This document shows, piece by piece, positions 10,096-19,767 of a stretch of DNA of 64,000 nucleotides. The first letter of the stretch is position 1, and every line of letters starts with the position of its first letter. A program made the translations under genes and the position numbers. Source of the stretch: Streptomyces thinghirensis (GTDB taxonomy: Bacteria; Actinomycetota; Actinomycetia; Streptomycetales; Streptomycetaceae); the NCBI GenBank assembly GCA_021502835.1, contig JAKFGP010000021.1, forward strand, positions 18,913 to 82,912, read 5' to 3'. The notes under the pieces were generated by a model, which had not been told where the DNA came from, ran no database searches, and was given only the letters and a program-made list of their open reading frames with translations.

Positions 10096-10648
10096 ATGAC
10101 CGAGATCCGTACTCCTCGTCTTGTCCTGCGTCGCTGGCTGGACGATGACCTTGTCCCCCTGTCCGAGATTCACGCTGATCCGGCGGTGATGCAGAGCATC
10201 GGCGACGGCCGGCCGCGCTCCCTGGAGCAGACGGCCGAGGACATGAGGCGTGGGAGGAGGAATGGGACGAGGAAGGGTTCGGGATGTTCGCGGTCGAGCT
10301 CCTGGGCTCCGGTGAGGTGGTGGGCGCCGTTGGCCTCTCCGTCGCCGACGCTCCGACCGAGGTCGCTGGTCAGGTGATGATCAGCTGGCGGCTCGGGCGG
10401 GTGTTCTGGGGGCAGGGATACGCCTCGAAGCAGCGCAGGCAACACTGGAATTCGCCGTGCAGGATCGTCACCTCGACCGTGTGGTCGCCGTCTGCCGGAC
10501 GGGCGACCGGGCTTCCATGAACGTACTCGACAAGCTCGGCATGCAGTCGGAAGGGACGGCACAGCACCCCGTCCACGGCTACGACGTTGCGATGTTCGGC
10601 ATCGACCCTGACGCAGTACCAGGAGTAGCACCTGGACCGAACCACTGA
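10096..10648 (+). CDS. GNAT acetyltransferase, RimJ/RimL-like
   Basis: ATG 10096, preceded by gggaagatgggatc. The protein starts MTEIRTPRLVLRRWLDDDLV, the classic opening of RimJ/RimL-type N-acetyltransferases. It continues with DPAVMQSIGDGRPRSLEQTA, GFGMFAVELLGSGEVVGAVG, WRLGRVFWGQGYASEAAQ (acetyl-CoA loop and following helix), VVAVCRTGDRASMNVLDKLG and ends VAPGPNH. About 184 residues, complete after fixing two or three indels (10250, 10432). It probably acetylates an amino group on a protein N-terminus or small molecule; which one is not visible. Confidence 0.8.
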
Positions 10649-10775
10649 CTTACGAGCGTCGGGATGCCGAACTCCTTGAGCATCCGGATGAGAAGAAGAC
10701 ATCCGTCGTCCGCTCCGGGGGCACTTGGCGGTTACGGCAACTCCCCGGAACCAGACAAGAGATGAGCGTGACGAC

Positions 10776-11189
10776 GTGTCCTTCCCGGAACATCCCGCAA
10801 CACCGAACGGAACCTCACAGACGCCTCACGACACCGGCATCAAGCGGAGTAACGGGCTGGCCATAGCCGCGCTGGTTCTCGGCATTCTGGCTGTCCTGCT
10901 CTTCTGGACCGTCGTCGGCGTTGTGGTGCTCGGGCTCCTGGCCCTGATACTCGGCATCGTCGGAGCTCGCAGGGCACGAGGCGGAAGAGCACCACACGGT
11001 AAGATGTCCGTCGTCGGCGCGGTGCTCGGTGTGCTGGGAGTGATCGCGTCCGCCGTGATCATCGCGATCGGTGCATCGATCCTCAACTCGGACGAGTTCA
11101 AGGACTTCGACGACTGCGTCCAGCACGCCGACACGCAGAGCGAACGTGACGCGTGTGCCGAAGACTTCAACCAGGACGTCAACAACTGA
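10776..11189 (+). CDS. DUF4190 small membrane protein
   Basis: An intact frame. From GTG 10776 (in frame with an earlier ATG 10725) it has a polar N-terminus (VSFPEHPATPNG), then SNGLAIAALVLGILAVLLFW and a second hydrophobic block, a short positive loop (GARRARGGRAPHGK), then SVVGAVLGVLGVIASAVIIA, and an acidic extracytoplasmic tail with two Cys (DDCVQHAD, ERDACAEDF). This is the DUF4190 layout: paired transmembrane helices with a basic loop. Function is unknown in the family. GTG 10776 is preferred because relatives have short N-termini and aagaga lies 13 bases upstream. Confidence 0.75.
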   Translation: MSFPEHPATPNGTSQTPHDTGIKRSNGLAIAALVLGILAVLLFWTVVGVVVLGLLALILGIVGARRARGGRAPHGKMSVVGAVLGVLGVIASAVIIAIGASILNSDEFKDFDDCVQHADTQSERDACAEDFNQDVNN

Positions 11190-11448
11190 CCGGAGACCTA
11201 TTTCCAGGACGGCGGCCGTCGTGCCGGCTCCTTGGAAGAGGTGCGCTTCACCGACATCGAACACATCGAGTTCGACCTGTAGCGGACGCACCCCGAGCAG
11301 CCCGACCGCTGTCGTCCTGAGCCGAAGCAGGGCAGTTGTCACCAAGGCAGGCTAGTTGTCACCAAGATCTCCGACGTGTGGGTCAGAACTTCACGGCGCC
11401 AGGATCCGGTCTCGTCGCCGCGCGCATCGATGGGGCGGGCCGTGCGCG

Positions 11449-11918
11449 TCAAGGTTGCGTCGGGCAGCGGGCAACGAGGTCGAGGCCACCACTTGGGGTG
11501 GACTGCGATCAACTCACGCAGGACGGGGCTGGATGCCAGCGTAGTTCGGCAGTAGTCGTCCCAGGGGGCGGCGCTGGTGCTCTGAGGGTTGGTTTCGTGG
11601 GTGACGATTCCCTGGTTCATGACGTCCGCCAGCAGTTCGCCTACCGTAACCACCTCCGCACATAGTGGATCGTTCTCCGGGCACGATTTGCCGCCGTAGA
11701 AATAGAGCCGGAGCGCAGGCCGCTCGATCATCAGCAGGTGTATCTCGCGAAGTGCGCCCAGCACCGCTTCGATTGGCCGCGACGGCGGCCTGTTGGTGGG
11801 CTGTCTTCGCCTGCTCCACCGCAGCTTTCGTCTGCTGGGCCAGATAGAAAATGGAGCCAGACGTGAGCACCAGCGTCACCAGAACACCGAACAACGCGAC
11901 TAACGCTTCATCCGACAT
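11449..11918 (-). CDS. Single-pass membrane protein, DUF6082-like
   Basis: The minus-strand start is ATG 11918 (MSDEALVALFGVLVTLVLTS), giving an N-terminal transmembrane helix at residues 5-27, then an Ala/Gln-rich helix (QTKAAVEQAKTAHQQAAVAA). Frame-corrected, it continues LGALREIHLLMIERPALRLY, FYGGKSCPENDPLCAEVVTV, GELLADVMNQGIVTHE, YCRTTLASSPVLRELIAVHP and KWWPDLVARCPTQP. The pattern (Y-F-Y-x-G-K-x-C, D-Y-C-x-x-x-L-x-x-S-P, H-P-x-W-x-P) resembles actinobacterial DUF6082-type proteins of unknown function. Two indels (about 11775, 11478). Confidence 0.55.
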
Positions 11919-11985
11919 GCGCCCTCCTGATGTGATGGTGAGGAGAAGCTAGCGCAACGCCCTGCTGTCGGTCCTTTGTTCCCAT

Positions 11986-12017
11986 CGGTGAGCGGTGGGA
12001 GCGGTGAGCGGTGGGAG
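11986..12017. repeat. 16-base tandem duplication
   Basis: Two exact head-to-tail copies of cggtgagcggtgggag at 11986-12001 and 12002-12017 in the spacer upstream of the DUF6082-like gene. Function unknown; polymerase slippage would suffice. Confidence 0.85.
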
Positions 12018-12153
12018 CTAGGGCAAGGTCAACAGACAACTGCGGTGCGACGGGACAGGTCGAGTCCATCGCGAGGTCAGAAACTCCCACGGCGGCCGGA
12101 GGCGGTGACAAAAAGCCTGCAAACTCGGCGTCGGTGACAACAGTGCTGCCTCT

Positions 12154-12731
12154 TTAGGGATCAGGCGAATCCGCGACCGGAGGATCCGGGCCCAGGGCGA
12201 GCGGGCAGAGGTTTGACCAGAACCTCGAGGTAGAGTGCAGCCGAGCGGTCACGGTGATCTGAATGGTGCCGACCGACTTGCTGTAGCGCTTGTGCTCCGC
12301 TCCGAGGCCGTCGGGATCATGCATGATGAAGTCGAACTCTTTGAGTAGCTCTTCCCGTGGCAGAGCGACCCACACGGCGGGACCGACCACATGCCGGTGC
12401 GCAGCCAGATCTCGGCCCACACCGGGTGATAGACGAGGTACGTCTCCCGGCCCACGAGCGGCGTCAGTTGTCGTGCCGGAACGCCGCAGACGTCCAGCTG
12501 GGGGTTGTCGTCGATCAGCGTGAGGTCCAGCCGGTGCGCAGGGCCCCCGATGCCGACGAGGCGAACGGGGTAGACACGACGCGCCACGGACCGGACCAGA
12601 CGGGCATTTCCGTCGAGCCCGTCTCTCCGCAGCGTCGCGCGGCTGACCTGCATGCAGGGGCCCCACCTTCGCCTGACAAACACCACGATGACGATCACAC
12701 TGACCAGAGCGGCAAGGCCCAGCCAAACCAT
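12154..12731 (-). CDS. Hypothetical protein with N-terminal membrane anchor
   Basis: Start ATG 12731 (MVWLGLAALVSVIVIVVFVR), six bases after ggagggggatcc. Residues 2-19 form one transmembrane helix. The soluble part follows as RRRWGPCMQVSRATLRRDGL, ARLVRSVARRVYPVRLVGIG, RLDLTLIDDNPQLDV, VYHPVWAEIWLRTGMW and, after one frame change near 12385, VALPREELLKEFDFIMHDPD and SVGTIQITVTARL. No family recognised. Beta-rich alternation of hydrophobic residues suggests a small extracytoplasmic or cytoplasmic domain. The extra codons upstream (MLGGGS, 12749) are an alternative start. Confidence 0.55.
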
Positions 12732-13037
12732 GGATCCCCCTCCAAGCAATGTTCCGTGGCGGCCCGATACAGCCGGGCCGGGTGTGCCAGCTGCTCAAGT
12801 CGCAGCATGCACGCTGCCCTTCAGGCAATCAAGGCTCGGCCGAGCGGCCGCCCGTGAGAGGTCAGCACCCTGCTGGGACCTCCGGGGCGAAGAGCGCGAT
12901 CGTCAAGTACGGAGGTGCCGCCGCGTCGCGCCGGGGATGCATGGCGCCGCCCGGCCGGTGGGGCAACGGCGGGCGGACAGCGCGTAGCATGCACCTACTC
13001 GACAGTAACCTTATCTGTTCCGGCCGGAGGCAGGGCA
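12732..13037. other. Intergenic region between divergent genes
   Basis: The region holds the 5' control sequences of the membrane-anchored protein (minus) and of the SRPBCC protein (plus; ggaggcaggg Shine-Dalgarno at about 13026-13035). No gene, repeat or clear promoter consensus was found. Confidence 0.4.
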
Positions 13038-13550
13038 GTGGCTCGTAAATTCACCGTGAGCGGCAGCATCGTCATCGACGTCCCGCCAGACGCCGCCTAC
13101 CTGGCCGTGAGCCGCCCCGGAGACATGGGCCGCTGGAGCCCGGAGAATCTGGGCACGACGACCGGCTCGGCGGACGGGAGCGCCGCCTTGGGTGCGAGCT
13201 TCGTCCGGGCGCAACAAGCGCGGCGCGTTCGGAGTGGGTCACGCGGTTGCACGGTCACCGCGGCAGAGCCGGGGCAGCGCTTCGCTTTCCGCGTCCACGC
13301 GATCGGGCTGAGCCGCCCGCGCCTGCCCGGCCCGATCGCCACCTGGGAGTACCGCTTCGAGCCGGTGGGTGACGGCACGCGCGTGACGGAGACGTGGACC
13401 GACGACCGGCGCACGTGGCCCGCGTTCGCGGCGAACGCCTTCGACCGGCTCGTCACCTCGGGTAAGACGTTCGCCGAGTTCCAGGTCCGCAACATCGAGA
13501 CGACCCTGCGCAACCTCAAGCGTGAGCTGGAGCAGGCCCGTACCCCGTGA
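13038..13550 (+). CDS. SRPBCC-family protein (polyketide cyclase/dehydrase-like)
   Basis: GTG 13038, two bases after ggaggcaggg, to TGA 13550; 170 residues. N-terminal VARKFTVSGSIVIDVPPDAA, then YLAVSRPGDMGRWSPENLGT is the first strand and helix pair of the START/SRPBCC fold. TVTAAEPGQRFAFRV, WEYRFEPVGDGTRVTETWTD and a long C-terminal helix (NAFDRLVTSGKTFAEFQVRN, ETTLRNLKRELEQA) complete it. Between 13205 and 13240 two compensating indels garble a few residues (restored as GRNKRGAFEWVTRC). These proteins bind hydrophobic ligands; the ligand is unknown. It is cytosolic. Confidence 0.75.
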   Translation: MARKFTVSGSIVIDVPPDAAYLAVSRPGDMGRWSPENLGTTTGSADGSAALGASFVRAQQARRVRSGSRGCTVTAAEPGQRFAFRVHAIGLSRPRLPGPIATWEYRFEPVGDGTRVTETWTDDRRTWPAFAANAFDRLVTSGKTFAEFQVRNIETTLRNLKRELEQARTP

Positions 13551-13560
13551 CTGACCTCCT

Positions 13561-13987
13561 TCAGTGGGCGATCGCCTTGACGGTGGTCAACTCCTCGCCG
13601 GTCAGTTCCGCGACGCGGTGGCGCCGGCACGCCCGCCGCGAGGGCACGGGTCAGGAGCGCCTCACGGCCGTCCGCACGGGAACGGTAGTCCAAGCAACTC
13701 CCTCCTCCATTCGCGCGACGCTCTCCGGCGCGACACCGTGGCGTACGCGGCTGGAGTTCCTCCTCGCTCAGGGGAACGGGCAGACGCTCGGCGTCCTCCG
13801 GGATGCCTGACGTCTCCTCGGGCGGCAGCAGGCGCAGACCGGGAGACGACGCGGTAACACCCTGGGCGTCGAGCCACGCACGGACCGCAGGAGTGTCCAT
13901 GCAGGCCACGTCCCCGACGGCCGCGGGCGGTGTGCCGAGCGTCGTGGGCGTGGCGGTCAGCAGGACGAGATAGGCATCGTCGGTCAT
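13561..13987 (-). CDS. Hypothetical protein of about 140 residues
   Basis: The minus-strand ATG 13987 follows gaggaaccgagg. Translation: MTDDAYLVLLTATPTTLGTP, AVRAWLDAQGVTASSPGLRL, LPPEETSGIPEDAERLPVPL, SEEELQ, then after frame changes WTTVPVRTDGREALLTRALA, AGVPAHRV and LTTVKAIAH at the stop. The ending (R-x-A-L-L-x-R-A-L-x-A-G-x-P-x-x-R-V) resembles a small helix-turn-helix-like element. No family recognised. It ends 11 bases from the convergent SRPBCC gene. Three or more indels. Confidence 0.5.
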
Positions 13988-14195
13988 CCTCGGTTCCTCA
14001 CAGGAGAAGTCCGGTGTCCTGGCGGCCTCCCTATACCCGTCACCGCCCGTCTCACCTCTCTGGCACGCGCGAGCCGCTGCCGTGTGCCCGGGACGCGAGG
14101 ACCGATCGGGAAAGGCACCGCGCGTGCACCGTCCATCAGGGGGCACGAGGAAGGCACGGACAGCAGCCCCGAGGCCCGAAATCAGGAGACATCAC

Positions 14196-14439
14196 ATGGT
14201 CATCGCAGGCATCATCGTCCTCTGCGTCGTACTGGCGGTACTCGCCTTCCTGCTGCCCCGACTGTCGCGCCACCCGCAGAACGGTGCTCAGCGCACCATG
14301 GGTGTCGGTTCCCGGGCCGGCTCGAAGGCCCCCGGCCCGCTGGGACGGTTGTTCAGCAAGCCCCTTCCGCTCCAGCTCGCGCGCTCTGGGGCGCAGCGGT
14401 TCCGCAGGCCGTCGGGCCAGGGGACGCATGCCGTTCTGA
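14196..14439 (+). CDS. DUF6411 small membrane protein
   Basis: ATG 14196, six bases after aggagac. The translation MVIAGIIVLCVVLAVLAFLL (one transmembrane helix), PRLSRHPQNGAQRTMGVGSR, AGSKAPGPLGRLFSKPFRSS and SRALGRSGSAGRRARGRMPF closes at TGA 14439. This matches the highly conserved streptomycete DUF6411 proteins (about 80 residues: N-terminal helix and basic Gly/Ser/Arg tail). One indel near 14365 shifts the frame before SKPFRSS. Function unknown; a membrane-associated, nucleic-acid- or envelope-linked role is conceivable from the basic tail, but that is guesswork. Confidence 0.7.
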
Positions 14440-14502
14440 GTCCGGCGCACGAGAAAGCAACCCGGGCCGGCGCCGGCGTCAGCAGCGCATCGTCGGCCCC
14501 GA

Positions 14503-14535
14503 CGAACCGGCGGCGCACGGTGCGCCGCCGGTTCG
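14503..14535 (+). terminator. Strong hairpin downstream of the DUF6411 gene
   Basis: A perfect inverted repeat: cgaaccggcggcgcac at 14503-14518 and gtgcgccgccggttcg at 14520-14535, with a single-base centre (functionally a 14-15 bp stem with a short loop). It lies 64 bases after the DUF6411 stop and about 175 before the MfnB-type gene. No U-tract. It probably separates the two transcription units. Confidence 0.75.
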
Positions 14536-14709
14536 GCGCGGACGGCGCGTTGCGCGGGGCGTGGGCGCGCCGTGGCAACGACCCTTTCGTCACTCCGCGC
14601 GCCCTGCCGATGCCCGGCACCCACGGAAATGATGTGCGGACCGCACGTGAGCCAGGCGAATCCGCACATCTGCCCTCGGCAGGTGGACAGGCAGGGGAAG
14701 GATTCCACC

Positions 14710-15451
14710 TTGTTGCTTCTCATCTCCCGACGGTGTCGACGAGGCCCTCGACTGCGCGAAGGCGGCCGAGCACCTCGACATCGTCGACGTCAAAGCCCGA
14801 CGAGGGCTCCCTCGGCGCGAACTTCCCTGGGTCATCAGGAGATCCGTACGGCGGTGCCGGCGGACAAACCGGTCTCCGCCACCGTGGGGACGTGCCGTAC
14901 AAGCCGGCACGGTGGCCCAGGCGGCGCTCGGCGCGGCCGTCTCCGGAGCCACCTACATCAAGGTCGGCCTCTACGGGTGCACGACACCCGAATAGGCCGT
15001 CGACGTCATGGGGTCGTCCGCGCGGTGAAGGACTACCGGGCGGACGCGCTCGTCGTCGCCTCCGGCTACGCCGACGCTCACCGCATCGGCTGCGTCAACC
15101 CACTCGCGCTGCCCGCCATCGCGCGCCGTTCCGGCTGCGACGCCGCCATGCTCGACACCGCGGTCAAGGACGGCACCCGGCTCTTCGACCACCTTCCGCC
15201 CGACGTATGCGAGCAGTTCGTGCGGCGTGCCCACGATGTCGGACTCCTCGCCGCGCTGGCGGGCAGCGTCAAGGTCGGCGACCTGGGAGAACTCGCCCGT
15301 ATCGAGACGGACATCGTACGGGGTGCGCGGTGCCGTCTGCGAGGGCGGCGACCGCAACGCCGGCCGGATCCAGCCGCACCTGGTGGCGGCGTTCCGGGCG
15401 GAGATGGACCGGCACGTCCGGGAGCACGCGGCCGCCTCCACGGCGAGCTGA
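14710..15451 (+). CDS. (5-formylfuran-3-yl)methyl phosphate synthase, MfnB-like
   Basis: Frame-corrected this is a clear MfnB/UPF0264-family TIM barrel of about 240 residues: [28 protein letters not shown] and [14 protein letters not shown] (Lys and the PDEGSLGAN signature), [100 protein letters not shown], and [20 protein letters not shown]. In methanogens MfnB condenses two glyceraldehyde 3-phosphate molecules to 4-(hydroxymethyl)-2-furancarboxaldehyde phosphate, the furan of methanofuran. Streptomycetes do not make methanofuran, so a different furan product is implied. The start is uncertain: TTG 14710 fits relatives that begin M-L-L-L-I-S. The ALDH gene follows after about 11 bases. Indels near 14730, 14795, 14840, 14893, 14990 and 15320. 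Confidence 0.8.
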
Positions 15452-15462
15452 CCCCCGCCGTG

Positions 15463-16896
15463 GTGACAGGACATTCCCTGCATTCCCCCGCAACGGCCCA
15501 GTGGCCAGGGCCGGGGCGGGGGCCTGACCGTCGTCGATCCGGCGACGGGCGAGGCCTTCGACGAGGCTCCCGATCGCCGGCCGGACGAGCTGGACGCGCT
15601 CGTCAACCGGGCCCAGGCGGCCTGGCGCGGCTGGCGGGCCGACCCAGGCGCCCGCGGAACCGCGTTGCTCGCGGCGGCGGACGCCGTTGAGGCGGCGGCG
15701 GCCGATCTCGCCCCCTGCTCACCCGTGAACAGGGCAAACCGTTGACCGAGTCGTACGCGGAGGTGGGCCCGTACCGCCGCCCGGCTCCGCTACTTCGCCG
15801 AGCTGGACGCCGGGCCCCAGCCGATCACGGACGGCCGCCCCGTACGCAGCGAGCTCCGGTGGAGACCGCTCGGGCCCGTCGCCGCCATCGTCCCGTGGAA
15901 CTTCCCCCTGCAGCTCGCGTCGGCGAAGTTCGCGCCGGCGCTCGCCGCGGGCAACACCATGCTGCTCAAGCCCTCCCCGTTCACACCCCTCGCCACCCGG
16001 CTGCTGGGGTCCGTCCTCTCCGGCGTCCTGCCCGAGGGGGTACTGACGATCGTCACCGGGCGTGAGCCACTCGGCGCCCGGCTCGCATCGCACCCGGGGA
16101 TCCGTCACGTCAGCTTCACCGGTTCGACGGCCACGGGCCGGGCCGTCGCCGCGAGCGCGGCGGCCTCGCTCGCACGGGTCACCCTGGAGCTCGGTGGCAA
16201 CGACGCCGCCATCCTGCTGGACGACGTCGATGTGGAGGCGAGCGCGGACCGGCTGTTCTGGGCGGCGTTCCGCAACTGCGGGCAGGTCTGCATGGCGGTC
16301 AAGCGCGTCTACGCCCCGGCCCGTCTCCACGCACGGGTGGTGGAGGCGCTGGCGGACCGGGCGAAGACGGCCGTCGTCGGGCCCGGCCTCGACCCCCACT
16401 CGCGGCTCGGACCGGTCAGCAACGCCCTCAACTGGCCCGCGTCGAGTACTACACGGCCCGGGCCCTGGCCGACGGCGCCCGTGCCGCCGCCGGTGGGCAC
16501 CGCTTGGACCGGCCGGGGTACTTCTTCTCCCCGACGATCCTCGCCGACGTACCGGCCGACAGCCCGGTGGTGACGCAGGAGCAGTTCGGCCCCGTCCTGC
16601 CGGTGCTGTCGTACGGAACCCTCGACGAGGCCGTCGAGGCCGCCAACGGCACCGGTTTCGGGTTGGGCGGCTCAGTGTGGGGGACCGACCTCGACCTGGC
16701 CGCGACGGTGGCCGACCGCCTGGAGTGCGGAACCGCGTGGATCAACCACCACGCCGAACTGTCCCTCGCACAGCCCTTCGCCGGTGTCGGGGAGAGCGGT
16801 GTCGGCGTCGCGGGCGGACCGTGGGGTCTCTACGGAAACCTCAGCCCGTTCGTCGTGCACCGGCCCGAGGCGGCGTCCCGAGGAGGCGTGACGTGA
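15463..16896 (+). CDS. Aldehyde dehydrogenase family protein
   Basis: About 470 residues after frame correction. Landmarks are [18 protein letters not shown] near the N-terminus, [37 protein letters not shown] and [17 protein letters not shown] (NAD(P) site), [12 protein letters not shown] (G-x-T-G loop), [18 protein letters not shown] with the general-base Glu, [16 protein letters not shown] with the catalytic Cys, and [20 protein letters not shown] through to [20 protein letters not shown]. It resembles betaine/succinate-semialdehyde/vanillin-type dehydrogenases, which oxidise aldehydes to acids. Its TGA overlaps the GTG of the alcohol dehydrogenase gene (GTGA, 16893-16896), so the two are co-translated. 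Next to an MfnB-like gene, a furan aldehyde phosphate or its dephosphorylated form is a reasonable substrate (inference). Confidence 0.85.
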
Positions 16897-17995
16897 AGTT
16901 CGGTGCGGCGGTACTGCGCTCGTACGAGGACCCGTTCACCGTCGAGGAGGTGATGCTGAAGGAGGGGCCGGCCGAGGGCGAGATCCTGGTCCGGATCGCG
17001 GGCTGCGGGATGTGCCGGACCGACCTCGCGGTCCGTGGTTCGGCGGGCCGCTCACCGCTCCCGGCCGTGCTCGGTCACGAGGGGTCCGGGATCGTCGTGG
17101 AGACGGGCGGCACCCGCACCGGTCTGAACGTCGGCGACCACGTCGTACTGAGCTTCGACTCCTGCGGCCACTGCCACAACTGCATGGGCGCGGCCCCCGC
17201 CTACTGCGACTCCTTCGCCTCGCTGAACCTCTTCGGAGGGCGCAAGGAGAAGGCCGGCCGGTTCACCGACGCCGGCGGCACGGAGATGGCTCCTCGGTGG
17301 TTCGGCCAGTCCTCGTTCGCCGAGTACGCGTTGGTCCCGGCCCGCAATGCCGTTCGGGTCGATCCCGCACTGCCCCTCGAACTGCTCGGACCACTGGGCT
17401 GCGGCTTCCTCACCGGAGCCGGAGCGGTCCTCAACTCCTTCGGCGTCGGGCCGGGTGACACTCTCGCGGTCTTCGGCGCGGGAGCGGTGGGCTGGCAGCG
17501 GTGATGGCGGCGCACGCCGCCGGCGCGGTGACCGTGGCCGTCGACCGGCACCCCGAACGGCTGGCCCTTGCCGAGCGCTTCCACGCCCTTCCGCTGCACG
17601 CCGCGTCGGCCGGACTTCCCGACCGTATCCAGCGGCTGACCGGCGGGGGAGCGCGCGTACGCGCTGGACACCACGGGCTCCGCGAAACTGATCAACGACG
17701 CGCTCCGGTCGCTGCGTCCGAACGGGCACCTCGGTCTGGTGGCACGGCTCCACACCGCGCTGCCGCTGGAACCGGGAACACTGGACCGCGGCCGCAGGAT
17801 CTCCCACATCTGCGAGGGTGACGCGGTCCCCGGACTGCTGATCCGCGGCTGACCGCCCTCTGGCAGGCCGAACGGTTTCCCTTCGACCGACTGATCCGTA
17901 CCTATCCGCTCGCCGGTATCAACGAGGCCGAACACGACTGTGAGACGGGCCGCGTCGTCAAACCCGTCCTGATTCCGGAAGGGCGGGAGCGGTGA
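16893..17995 (+). CDS. Zinc-dependent alcohol dehydrogenase (aryl-alcohol type)
   Basis: GTG 16893 overlaps the ALDH stop. About 365 residues: [20 protein letters not shown], the catalytic zinc site GCGMCRTDLAV with LGHEGSGIVVETG, the four-cysteine structural zinc loop SCGHCHNCMGAAPAYCDSF, GQSSFAEYALVPARNAVRVD, LLGPLGCGFLTGAGAVLNSF, the Rossmann loop VFGAGAVG, AGAVTVAVDRHPERLALAER, and ALDTTGSAKLINDALRSLRP, ending GRVVKPVLIPEGRER. The form with G-P-L-G-C-G and a four-Cys lobe fits aryl/benzyl-alcohol dehydrogenases. Cytosolic, NAD(P)-dependent. Indels near 17494, 17655 and 17845 break the 3' half. It probably interconverts alcohol and aldehyde on the product of this locus. Confidence 0.85.
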
Positions 17996-18084
17996 ACCAG
18001 GCCTCGCACGACGCGTCCGACCTGAGCTGCCGTCCCCTTCAGACGCCGGCCTCCACTCGTACCACTCGCACCAGGGGAGAACGC

Positions 18085-19016
18085 ATGGCCGATACGGCAC
18101 ATCGCAGCACCGGCGCGGAGGGCATGGGCGGCGTGGACGGCGTGGCGGGAGGGGTCGGTCTCACCGCCCTCCTGGTCGCCGCCGCGCGGGCGATCGAGAC
18201 CCACCGCCCCGACAGCCTCGCCCAGGACGTCTACGCGGAGCACTTCGTGCTCTCCGCACCGGCGTCCGCACACTGGCCGGTCCGCCTGCACCAGGCGCCG
18301 GACGGGGACGCGAGCCCGCTGTGGGGGCGCTTCGCCCGCTATTTCGGGCTGCGGACCCGCGTGCTCGACGACTTCGTCCTCCGGTCGGTCCGGGCCGGTG
18401 GCGCCCGCCAGGTGGTCCTGCTCGGGGCGGGGCTGGACACCCGGGCCTTCCGGCTCGACTGGCCACCCGACTGTGTGATCTTCGAAATCGACAGGGGACG
18501 GTGTCCTCGCGTTCAAGCACGAGGTGCTGGGTGCGCTGTCGGCGGCACCGGTGACGACGCGCGTACCGGTCGCCGTCGATCTGCGCGCCGACTGGGTCGG
18601 CGCGCTGACGGCAGCCGGCTTCGACCCGGCGGCGCCCACCGTGTGGCTGGCCGAGGCCTGCTGTTCTACCTGCCCAACGCGGCGGAGACCTACCTGATCA
18701 GCACGGTGGACCGGCTGAGTGCGGCGGGCAGCGCGCTGGCGTTCGAGGTCAAGCTCGAGAAGGACTTGATGGAGTACCGCGACAGTCCGCTGTACAGGTC
18801 GACGCACCAGGAACTCGGTATCGACCTGCTGCACCTGTTCAGCAGAGAGCCGAGGCCCGACTCCGCGCCCATCTGACGAACAGCGGCTGGTCCACATCGG
18901 TCCGTACCCCTTCGACTTCACCCACCGGCACGGCCGCGCCCCTCTGCCCGAGGAGAACGACGCCCTCGCGGGCAACCGGTGGGTCTTCGCCGGACAAGCC
19001 GCGCTCGGCGCGCTAG
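18085..19016 (+). CDS. SAM-dependent O-methyltransferase, PPM/LCMT-like (TIGR00027 type)
   Basis: ATG 18085 follows caggggagaacgc; an upstream GTG (17992) overlapping the dehydrogenase stop is in the same frame. Motifs: GVGLTALLVAAARAIETHRP, DVYAEHFVL, RFARYFGLRTRVLDDFVLRS, then the SAM-binding VVLLGAGLDTRAFRLDWPPD, CVIFEIDRDGVLAFKHEVLG, VPVAVDLRADWVGALTAAGF, TVWLAEGLLFYLPNAAETYL and, near the C-terminus, NRWVFAGQA. This is the leucine-carboxymethyltransferase-like family that methylates carboxylates or hydroxyls of polyketide and other secondary metabolites in actinomycetes. Indels near 18497, 18655, 18860 and 18990. As the fourth gene of the MfnB-ALDH-ADH run it could esterify a furan carboxylic acid (inference). 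Confidence 0.8.
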
Positions 19017-19154
19017 CGGCGCGCCGCTCGCGCAGGTCCAAGCCGCGTCCGACGCGTTGCCGGAGCGTCCTCGACCCGCGTGGCGGCGTGTGCGTCGGCG
19101 ACGTACGGGTGAGCATATGGCGACCGCTTCCTCCTCCCGCACCGAGGCCATGCG

Positions 19155-19693
19155 ATGCCCGACCACGCCCAGCACTTCCAGCCCGAGGGAACCGTACCGA
19201 CGGGAGGCCTCGCGCCCCGCCTGGCGGAGCGGTTGCTGTTCAGGGGCATCTACGGCCTGGTGCTGGCCAGCACCATGGTGGCCGCGCTGGACGTGCCGGG
19301 CGAGGAGGCCGACCCCCGGTCCGGACGCGCTGTGGGTTCTCCTCACGCGCGCTGGCATCGGGTGCCGCCCACGGGTACGCGCATGTCATCGCCCGGCGCG
19401 CGTCCGGCGAGGGGACGGCCACACCCAGCAGACTGCGGGCGGTGCTCGCCGAATGGCCGTTGCCGGCTGCCGTGCTGCCCACCGTGCTGCTTCTGCTGGG
19501 CGCCGTCGCGGAGTGGTGGACGGAGGACACGGCGGTCGAGGTGGCTCTGCTGTTCAACACCGTCGGCCTGTTCGGTCTGGGAGTCTCGGCAGCCCGTACG
19601 GCGGGGCTCGGTTGGCTGTCCTCCTGCCGCGCAGGGGCCGTGGACATGTTGATCGGGCTCGTGGTCATCGCCGCGGACGCGCTGATCGAGTAG
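19155..19693 (+). CDS. Integral membrane protein
   Basis: ATG 19155. Frame-corrected: MPDHAQHFQPEGTVPTGGLA, PRLAERLLFRGIYGLVLAST, MVAALDVPG, PDALWVLLTALASGAAHGYA, HVIARRASGE, LPAAVLPTVLLLLGAVAEWW, EVALLFNTVGLFGLGVSAAR and GAVDMLIGLVVIAADALIE. Four hydrophobic stretches, with AHGYAHVIA (two His in a helix) reminiscent of VIT1-like or other small ion-transporting membrane proteins. No firm family. Two indels near 19320-19370. It follows the methyltransferase gene at about 140 bases in the same direction. Confidence 0.6.
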
Positions 19694-19767
19694 AACCGGC
19701 CGCTCACCCAGGGGCGGGTGCGGGCCCGGTACCTCCCGCGGGGGCTGGTGTACGCCGGGCGCCGCGG

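Noticed and set aside
11333..11364. Short direct repeat agttgtcaccaag (two copies)
   Set aside because: Only 13 bases, two copies, no spacer regularity or link to a mobile element; not a CRISPR or attachment site.
13930..15527. Very long overlapping plus-strand frames through the DUF6411 and MfnB genes
   Set aside because: They switch between real genes and non-coding frames; motif continuity shows two separate genes split by a hairpin.
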